64,000 nucleotides of DNA, taken from Dillenia suffruticosa (taxonomy: Eukaryota; Streptophyta; Magnoliopsida; Dilleniales; Dilleniaceae). The notes below the pieces were generated by a model, which worked only from the letters and a program-made list of their open reading frames with translations, was not told where the DNA came from and did not search any database. How positions within the stretch are numbered: position 1 is the stretch's first letter; each line of letters starts with the position of its first letter. The translations under genes were made by a program, and so were the position numbers. The DNA lies in NCBI GenBank assembly GCA_033439265.1, contig JAVTVX010000024.1, forward strand, positions 17,220,501 to 17,284,500, given 5' to 3'. This document shows, one piece after another, positions 62,701-64,000 of this stretch.

Positions 62701-64000
62701 GGGGCACTTGCCCAAAATTCAAACCATAGGGTGCAGTTCCATTACAGTTATCTCATTAAGCAATACATCTACCTGAGCAATATAAACAGCTACCAACTGT
62801 TCAGGAAAAGGTCCAAACTTATTTGGCTTGATGATGTTAGCAAGTGAACCATTCTCCACATACCTAAAGAATAATGAGTAAAACCACATAAAGATACCAA
62901 ATTCAAAGTCTCTCAAACGGTAACCTCTTAGCAGGAGAAAAATATCAAGAATACTTACTCGAGTATTATGTGAAGATGAGTCTTTGTCTTCAGGGATCCA
63001 AGATATTTCACAATATTCTTGTTATTCAGATTCTAAAAAACAAAATATAAATTTTATAGAGCATGATTCCCCATACTCTTGTGAAACTCAACATTTGAAT
63101 TTCTCCTGATTGTATAGATGAAAACATGGATAAGTAGAAAAGACATGATCTAATTTCACAAAAGCAATTGCATGAAAAAGTAAAAAGCCAGAGGGTATGG
63201 TGTTTCAACAGGAAATTTGAAAGCACGATGATGGAAACTGAAGATGTTGGCTGATAAAAGAACAAACTCACATAGAATTCAAATCCTTTCTCAGAGGTAA
63301 AAGCTAAAGCAAAACTGAAAAAGGTACCTTCAATAAATCAATCTCTTGCTGCAGCATAAGTAGTAGGCCACCAAAGACAGCGAAAACCATACAGAAAACA
63401 GCAACACATAAGTGAGACAATATAGTTGAAGAATCAAACAAGGCATAATGAGGAAAAATTGCATACTTAAAGATATAGATGCTAAACCACCAGGGTGAAC
63501 AACTTTCACAGATCTACTTGAAGAATTAAGTATGAAACTAAGTGGGAGACAAAAACTCAAATTTTGCCGGTCTTGAGCTTCATTACAAAAAGTAGAAAGA
63601 CGGGTTTTCTCAATATTTCCCCTCCCACCAAAAAGAATGAACGATAAATAGTTTTCCCTGTAACCTCTAGTATTATTAATCTGGCAAATGCATTGTAAGA
63701 GATAAGCTGAGATATATCCACTGAATAGAAATACCGGAGACCCATAAAAAAGAAATTTTAGGAATTAAAAATATACATGCGAAGGCCTCTGAAGTGTGGA
63801 AATTTAGCACATATATTCAACTCCTCCCAAGCAAAACATACATAATACATTTGTTTTCCATAGGAATGGTGTCATTAAAGAGTCCGAAAAGGACAAAGAG
63901 GGGGTTTGGATAATACCATGATAATGTTGAGATCTTCCTGAGCAATGTTTTCCAAGGAAACCTGCTTGATTGCAACAAAATCACCATTCTCCAAGTCCAA
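20915..64000 (-). CDS. MAP3KE1: MAP3K-epsilon protein kinase, 23 exons, 5' end beyond window
   Basis: Joined exons (transcript order): 63917-64000, 63328-63348, 62959-63032, 62773-62863, 61270-61353, 52690-52791, 51391-51522, 51117-51188, 44236-44336, 43279-43387, 42716-43120, 41587-41889, 41456-41500, 37453-37632, 37248-37331, 35978-36075, 35810-35893, 34626-35467, 33902-34290, 33658-33792, 32059-32465, 31478-31592, 20915-21091. They total 4,134 bases: 1,377 codons in one frame plus TAA, with GT..AG at every junction. Window residues 1 to about 250 are a STE-family kinase domain (Lys12, Glu30, HRD 105-107, DFG 125-127, APE 150-152). A Ser/charged linker reaches about 525, and Armadillo/HEAT-type helices fill about 540-740 and 1020-1377. 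The family is about 1,370-1,420 residues long, so only about 40 N-terminal residues, including the glycine loop, are missing. Arabidopsis orthologues support plasma-membrane integrity and pollen development. All catalytic residues seen are intact. Confidence 0.96.
22716..22935 (+). mobile_element. 5'-truncated 3' end of an RTE-type LINE
   Basis: The translation contains [18 protein letters not shown], the conserved C-terminal part of plant RTE reverse transcriptases. It ends acccaactaagttgggatta, the typical 3' terminal motif of these elements. Frames are broken. Confidence 0.65.
23335..26460 (-). mobile_element. Near full-length RTE-type non-LTR retrotransposon (LINE), decayed
   Basis: Read on the minus strand, an endonuclease start ([20 protein letters not shown], then ETKWV and a GHKCWYSS stretch) lies at about 26225-26050. 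RT fragments lie at 24560-24324 ([20 protein letters not shown]). The RT C-terminal part lies at 24193-23789 ([16 protein letters not shown], then [19 protein letters not shown]). The thumb/tail (RWFGHV-like, [10 protein letters not shown]) is near 23650-23490. The 3' end has a WGI-type motif (gatcccaattgttgggatta) and a TTG-rich tail near 23340-23365. Many stops. It lies in the last kinase intron in the same orientation as the gene. Confidence 0.8.
26634..26765. repeat. AAT trinucleotide microsatellites
   Basis: Nearly pure AAT arrays at about 26634-26681 and 26713-26765 (with AGT variants) are separated by about 30 bases. They create a spurious poly-Ile reading frame. Confidence 0.9.
27780..29060. 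repeat. Cryptic repetitive pyrimidine-rich / A-rich stretch
   Basis: About 1.3 kb built of loosely recurring blocks like ctctctacaaaaattcact. A similar texture occurs at 22980-23330 and 27000-27060. A 263-codon open frame at 28399-29190 lies wholly inside and has extreme Ser/Leu/Phe/Lys bias, so I treat it as noncoding. Confidence 0.55.
29040..29375 (+). repeat. LTR fragment or solo LTR related to the LTR at 52.9 kb
   Basis: Shares, in the same order, aaattagaaagttt, ctatttaggaag, attagaaagt, ctaac(a)agtataaa(a)gga, ttttctctctta and cctaaaccctt with 52925-53358. It ends tgtca like that LTR, but no primer-binding site or coding region follows. Confidence 0.5.
29461..30012. mobile_element. Foldback/MITE-like element with arms of about 170 bp
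   Basis: The sequence from 29461 rightward (ggttatttcccttaatattg...) matches the reverse complement read back from 30012 for about 170 bases. Visible similarity in the first 130 is high (for example gaaagcaactttcaggaa in both arms). A spacer of about 200 bases separates the arms and carries a T-run. No transposase. Flanks are both CT-rich (ctccctttc / ctccctctc), so a target duplication is possible but not clear. Confidence 0.75.
30650..30870 (-). mobile_element. Probable tRNA-derived SINE
   Basis: On the minus strand, ctagtggttggttcagctag resembles an A box, and agtatcaaatcctg resembles a B box about 40 bases later. A body with gggagagtctcccgc-like sequence follows, as in plant SINEs. The ends and target duplication were not found. 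Confidence 0.4.
31478..31592 (-). CDS. MAP3KE1: MAP3K-epsilon window exon 22
   Basis: Codes [20 protein letters not shown] to RLNLLKLIK and ends at AAG|gttgca. It is followed by the 10.4-kb last intron. Confidence 0.95.
32059..32465 (-). CDS. MAP3KE1: MAP3K-epsilon window exon 21
   Basis: 135 codons, [20 protein letters not shown] to [13 protein letters not shown], with the next Thr split AC|G. Highly conserved core of the C-terminal repeats. Confidence 0.96.
33658..33792 (-). CDS. MAP3KE1: MAP3K-epsilon window exon 20
   Basis: Codes [20 protein letters not shown] to SQIHYE, start of the second block of helical repeats. Confidence 0.96.
33902..34290 (-). CDS. MAP3KE1: MAP3K-epsilon window exon 19
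   Basis: Codes VSGRGRENG, then [20 protein letters not shown] and [20 protein letters not shown] to PPILLK. The Ser/Gly-rich [10 protein letters not shown] stretch is characteristic of the family. Confidence 0.96.
34626..35467 (-). CDS. MAP3KE1: MAP3K-epsilon window exon 18 (largest exon)
   Basis: 280 codons. It opens with [20 protein letters not shown] and [20 protein letters not shown], passes through a variable Ser-rich stretch, and returns to conserved sequence at [17 protein letters not shown] and [10 protein letters not shown]. The closing Glu is split G|AG. Confidence 0.96.
35810..35893 (-). CDS. MAP3KE1: MAP3K-epsilon window exon 17
   Basis: Codes [20 protein letters not shown] to DYAKY, with the next Arg split AG|G. 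Confidence 0.95.
35978..36075 (-). CDS. MAP3KE1: MAP3K-epsilon window exon 16
   Basis: Codes [20 protein letters not shown] to FLQQLCQS, with the next Ser split AG|C across intron 16 (84 bases). Confidence 0.95.
36174..36201. repeat. GA microsatellite in intron 15
   Basis: About 14 GA units in the intron between the exons at 37248-37331 and 35978-36075. Confidence 0.9.
36804..36992. repeat. Imperfect tandem duplication, two units of about 90-98 bp
   Basis: Both units (36804-36901 and 36902-36992) read tgccttcttag.tatacactc, then ctcttac, tatctagagtgg, ctaaa.gaat.aggggta.ctattg and agcaat. The second lacks about 7 bases. Confidence 0.8.
37248..37331 (-). CDS. MAP3KE1: MAP3K-epsilon window exon 15
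   Basis: Codes [20 protein letters not shown] then ENACLVGL, an Armadillo-like helix pair. Confidence 0.95.
37453..37632 (-). CDS. MAP3KE1: MAP3K-epsilon window exon 14 (first ARM/HEAT region)
   Basis: Codes [20 protein letters not shown] through [17 protein letters not shown]. Start of the helical-repeat domain. Confidence 0.95.
38570..38800 (+). promoter_or_regulatory. Promoter-like block with ABRE/G-box motifs and TATA box, antisense in intron 13
   Basis: Seen directly: ACGTGT at 38623-38628, G-box/ABRE gcacgtgtc at 38633-38641, a TATA motif tataaata at 38706-38713, then CT-rich sequence and a GA microsatellite at 38759-38792 where a 5' UTR would be. Spacing (ABREs about 65-85 bases upstream of TATA) is like that of plant ABA/seed-type promoters. 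No coding gene is found downstream. Confidence 0.4.
39510..39669 (+). mobile_element. Au-type SINE with 18-bp target duplication
   Basis: The tRNA-like head has an A box (tggcgcaatgg) and a B box (ggttcgaatc). The 3' end reads accccacaatgtgggagctt then gcactgggtacgctcttttt, which I recall as the Au SINE signature, ending in a T run. The direct repeat tactcaagcatgaactca lies at 39492-39509 and 39670-39687, without mismatch, so this is a recent insertion. Confidence 0.93.
41456..41500 (-). CDS. MAP3KE1: MAP3K-epsilon window exon 13
   Basis: 15 codons, [15 protein letters not shown]. The family consensus is close to VFDEKLPAENLFPLQ. Flanked by ttcag and gtacaa. Confidence 0.93.
41587..41889 (-). 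CDS. MAP3KE1: MAP3K-epsilon window exon 12
   Basis: Contains the family hallmark [17 protein letters not shown] and [20 protein letters not shown]. Near the end it reads [17 protein letters not shown]. The usual family form is about five residues longer between MM and IDIDGL (a VLKDD-type insert), so there is a small in-frame deletion here, or an alternative junction. Confidence 0.94.
42716..43120 (-). CDS. MAP3KE1: MAP3K-epsilon window exon 11 (linker)
   Basis: 135 codons of Ser/Asp/Gly-rich linker, including [18 protein letters not shown], similar to the DQVPTLSIHEKSS stretch of Arabidopsis. It ends NSFHK before gtaaat. Confidence 0.93.
43279..43387 (-). CDS. MAP3KE1: MAP3K-epsilon window exon 10 (linker)
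   Basis: Codes [20 protein letters not shown] and on to AASAFDM, an acidic, poorly conserved linker. Assigned by frame continuity and splice sites. Confidence 0.88.
44236..44336 (-). CDS. MAP3KE1: MAP3K-epsilon window exon 9 (end of kinase domain)
   Basis: Codes [20 protein letters not shown] then [13 protein letters not shown], with the final Arg split AG|A. The invariant Arg of subdomain XI is in QRPDAK. After HPWIQ the sequence reads KRPAL; the family usually has NSRRAL. Confidence 0.95.
44940..45763 (+). pseudogene. L1-type LINE fragment (linker and start of reverse transcriptase)
   Basis: Fragments read [20 protein letters not shown], then IEGLDWF, and at about 45530-45600 [13 protein letters not shown] with FWDV; further on [20 protein letters not shown]. 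This is the usual plant L1 order. Interrupted by stops and cut at 45763 by the copia insertion. It resumes after the copia at about 50967 with [10 protein letters not shown]. Confidence 0.8.
45764..46459 (+). repeat. 5' LTR of copia element D, split by an RTE insertion
   Basis: Without the roughly 420-base insert its length (about 272-276) equals the 3' LTR (275). It starts TGTCAATATATTC and ends tttatca. Confidence 0.88.
45852..46268 (+). mobile_element. 5'-truncated RTE LINE tail inside the LTR of element D
   Basis: Codes [20 protein letters not shown] and WRNRIRIN of the RTE C-terminus, then gggcgaccctaaattttggg and a TTG-rich tail. The repeat gttgtat at 45845-45851 and 46269-46275 is a short target duplication. 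At the 5' junction tctctaaaaatttt is repeated. Its 3' end closely resembles that of the LINE at 23335-26460. Confidence 0.82.
46606..47660 (+). pseudogene. Gag and protease of copia element D
   Basis: Gag begins [20 protein letters not shown] at 46606 and is soon interrupted. A zinc knuckle [14 protein letters not shown] (about 47320-47362) is followed by a second Cys-rich motif, CNYCKKTGN. The protease region [13 protein letters not shown] at about 47588 keeps DSG. Confidence 0.82.
47749..48665 (+). pseudogene. Integrase of copia element D
   Basis: GAG-pre-integrase motif [20 protein letters not shown] with [10 protein letters not shown]. Core residues are seen as [15 protein letters not shown] and [12 protein letters not shown], so D, D and E are all present. 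A frameshift at about 48220-48290 separates the first D from the rest. Confidence 0.85.
49189..50667 (+). pseudogene. Reverse transcriptase and RNase H of copia element D
   Basis: RT motifs: [56 protein letters not shown] and VYVDDIIIT with intact YVDD. A frameshift at about 49800 and stops at about 50210 break it before RNase H ([20 protein letters not shown], then [18 protein letters not shown]). Confidence 0.85.
50675..50949 (+). repeat. 3' LTR of copia element D
   Basis: Preceded by a purine tract (ttgagggggga). It matches both halves of the split 5' LTR, including ggcatagaactaagggatct versus the 5' form with ggtctag. Confidence 0.88.
51117..51188 (-). CDS. MAP3KE1: MAP3K-epsilon window exon 8
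   Basis: Codes [20 protein letters not shown] plus CFKK, helix G-H of the kinase. It is bounded by ttgcag and gtgagt. Confidence 0.95.
51391..51522 (-). CDS. MAP3KE1: MAP3K-epsilon window exon 7
   Basis: Codes [20 protein letters not shown] to [17 protein letters not shown] is the helix F motif of the kinase C-lobe. Confidence 0.96.
52690..52791 (-). CDS. MAP3KE1: MAP3K-epsilon window exon 6 (DFG and activation loop)
   Basis: Codes [20 protein letters not shown] to [15 protein letters not shown], the GTPYWMAPE substrate-positioning loop and a Thr/Ser activation segment are intact. It is separated from exon 5 by an 8.5-kb intron full of retroelements. Confidence 0.96.
52925..53358 (+). repeat. 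5' LTR of gypsy element E
   Basis: Ends directly before the primer-binding site at 53361 and is similar to the LTR fragment at 29040-29375. The segment about 52975-53098 has no counterpart there and may be an insertion. The left boundary is approximate. Confidence 0.55.
54724..55282 (+). repeat. 5' LTR of copia element C, with 33-bp internal expansion
   Basis: Differs in length from the 3' LTR by one base near the start and a 33-base extra block around 54880-54925, in which gggcagaattctg and gaagcagaa units recur. Confidence 0.92.
55282..56226 (+). pseudogene. 5' region (no recognisable zinc-knuckle gag) and protease-like part of copia C
   Basis: One open frame of about 314 codons starts at the LTR/primer-site junction. 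The first 210 residues contain no CCHC zinc knuckle and no gag motif I recognise. From about 55930 it reads [12 protein letters not shown] and [12 protein letters not shown], the protease to pre-integrase region, but the catalytic DSG is DSE. Then [20 protein letters not shown]. The frame is intact but the active site looks lost. Confidence 0.7.
56242..57198 (+). pseudogene. Integrase of copia element C, catalytic Glu codon mutated to stop
   Basis: [20 protein letters not shown] with CEACILGK forms the HHCC zinc region. SDIW and RSDHDGEY give the two catalytic Asp. Where QQNGVAERK is expected, two codons are TAA: one at 56750-56752 (expected Gln) and one at 56767-56769 (expected catalytic Glu). 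The C-terminal part [12 protein letters not shown] and [17 protein letters not shown] follows in frame. Confidence 0.87.
57229..59068 (+). pseudogene. Reverse transcriptase and RNase H of copia element C, nearly intact
   Basis: The linker and RT start ([35 protein letters not shown]) end at a stop near 57598. The main frame at 57548-58759 has [52 protein letters not shown] (catalytic YVDD) and RNase H motifs [10 protein letters not shown] and [15 protein letters not shown] stop at 58757 precedes the final part ([21 protein letters not shown]). Only a frame change and one stop break it. Confidence 0.9.
59062..59588 (+). repeat. 3' LTR of copia element C
   Basis: Begins TGTTTGAAAG after the purine tract and ends tttcaaca. 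About 28 substitutions from the 5' LTR by eye over 526 aligned bases. Confidence 0.92.
61270..61353 (-). CDS. MAP3KE1: MAP3K-epsilon window exon 5 (HRD loop)
   Basis: Codes [20 protein letters not shown] to ANILTTKE. It contains the catalytic loop HRDIKGAN with the proton-acceptor Asp and the Mg-binding Asn. Confidence 0.96.
61481..62733. mobile_element. Small TIR element enclosing gene-like sequence (possible Pack-MULE)
   Basis: The left end (caccgtgcaatttaaaattt to attagcaaattgcc) matches the reverse complement of the right end (cacc.tatggtttgaatttt to attagcaaattgcc) over about 60 bases. I judge it roughly 65-70% identical by eye, with a perfect 14-base inner block at 61528-61541 and 62675-62688. 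No transposase lies between; instead there is sequence that looks like captured 5' UTR and exon. No clear target duplication was found, so element type is inferred. Confidence 0.5.
61899..62282 (-). CDS. Unidentified gene-like open frame inside the TIR element
   Basis: 127 codons from ATG 62282 ([40 protein letters not shown], further on [20 protein letters not shown]). The first about 103 residues have balanced, protein-like composition, unlike the AT-rich frames around. Upstream (62283-62630) is a pyrimidine-rich 5'-UTR-like leader. The last 24 residues (from about GDPQFYSF) look like read-through into another captured noncoding piece. I do not recognise the protein. It could be the first exon of a gene captured by the element, or a decayed nested gene. 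Confidence 0.4.
   Translation of the reverse strand: MNSNKQHSVSVNFKWLSTGGFTFQLEFVGATELAEFKSYLQQEALSFFNNTNQNPSSTFQGSATSILGNMQNLRLNGLSAHLLEGGATVSKLLVAGGNGLLYKGDPQFYSFQFLGLFDFYESCTCFF
62773..62863 (-). CDS. MAP3KE1: MAP3K-epsilon window exon 4
   Basis: Codes the kinase hinge and helix D-E region: [20 protein letters not shown] to VAVYIAQ. Donor CAG|gtagat. Its donor lies only 40 bases from the inner end of a TIR element in the next intron. Confidence 0.95.
62959..63032 (-). CDS. MAP3KE1: MAP3K-epsilon window exon 3
   Basis: Codes [20 protein letters not shown] to IIL, with the next Glu split GA|G. The fourth residue is Asn where other plant orthologues I recall have His (NLNHKN). Confidence 0.94.
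63328..63348 (-). CDS. MAP3KE1: MAP3K-epsilon window exon 2, a 21-nt microexon
   Basis: Seven codons, QEIDLLK, sit between gctgcag and gtacct. The Glu is the helix-C residue that pairs with the beta-3 lysine. Skipping would keep frame but remove this catalytic residue. Confidence 0.92.
63917..64000 (-). CDS. MAP3KE1: MAP3K-epsilon window exon 1 (partial)
   Basis: Codes [20 protein letters not shown] to DLNIIM and ends at donor ATG|gtatta. It carries the beta-3 lysine in VAIK that binds ATP phosphates. The exon continues beyond the right edge. Confidence 0.95.

Larger units (their letters stand above)
61354..62772 (-). other. Intron 4 of MAP3K-epsilon with an embedded TIR element
   Basis: A 1.4-kb intron almost filled by the element at 61481-62733. 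Outside it only about 130 and 40 bases of intron remain. Confidence 0.75.

Noticed and set aside
1-64000. CRISPR arrays, rRNA or intact tRNA genes
   Set aside because: None seen. The only tRNA-like boxes belong to SINEs, and the repeats are microsatellites, LTRs or inverted repeats of a plant nuclear genome.

Overview
This window is nuclear DNA from a flowering plant. It holds two recognisable host genes in a setting dominated by transposable elements. A DEAD-box helicase C-terminus matching plant eIF4A-III and a nearly complete MAP3K-epsilon kinase gene identify it as a land plant. The copia, chromovirus, L1, RTE and Au-SINE-like elements, and very long TE-filled introns, fit a woody or otherwise TE-rich angiosperm. 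I cannot name the species.

Layout, left to right. (1) 1-1.65 kb, minus strand: an uninterrupted 297-codon N-terminal part of a Mutator-like (MULE) transposase running off the left edge. Behind it are a probable 5' leader and three regularly spaced 25-bp palindromes. (2) 2082-2195, plus: the last coding exon of eIF4A-III, then its 3' UTR. (3) 3.4-10.9 kb: an old, badly decayed copia element carrying a SINE with a 13-bp target duplication. (4) 10.9-14.6 kb: AT-rich, unassigned. (5) 14.6-20.1 kb: a decayed Ty3/gypsy chromovirus with both LTRs. (6) 20.9 kb to the right edge, minus: a MAP3K-epsilon-type kinase gene. I traced 23 coding exons, which join into a single 1,377-codon frame plus stop; only the extreme N-terminus is missing. 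About 39 of its 43 kb are intron.

The introns carry most of the remaining content. The last intron (10.4 kb) holds a roughly 3-kb RTE LINE, an RTE 3' fragment, an LTR fragment, a foldback element with arms of about 170 bp and a probable SINE. The 3.8-kb intron holds an Au-type SINE with an 18-bp target duplication and a promoter-like block in antisense orientation. The 6.8-kb intron holds a three-level nest: an L1 LINE split by a copia element whose 5' LTR is itself split by an RTE tail. The 8.5-kb intron holds a gypsy element split inside its reverse transcriptase by a copia element. A 1.4-kb intron holds a small element with degenerate terminal inverted repeats that encloses an unidentified gene-like fragment, possibly a Pack-MULE-type capture.

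Functionally, only the kinase and the helicase look like working host genes. Every splice junction found for the kinase is GT..AG, and the frame survives all the insertions, so the gene is probably expressed. Apart from the left-edge MULE frame, which has no stop in the visible part, all TE reading frames are interrupted or mutated.
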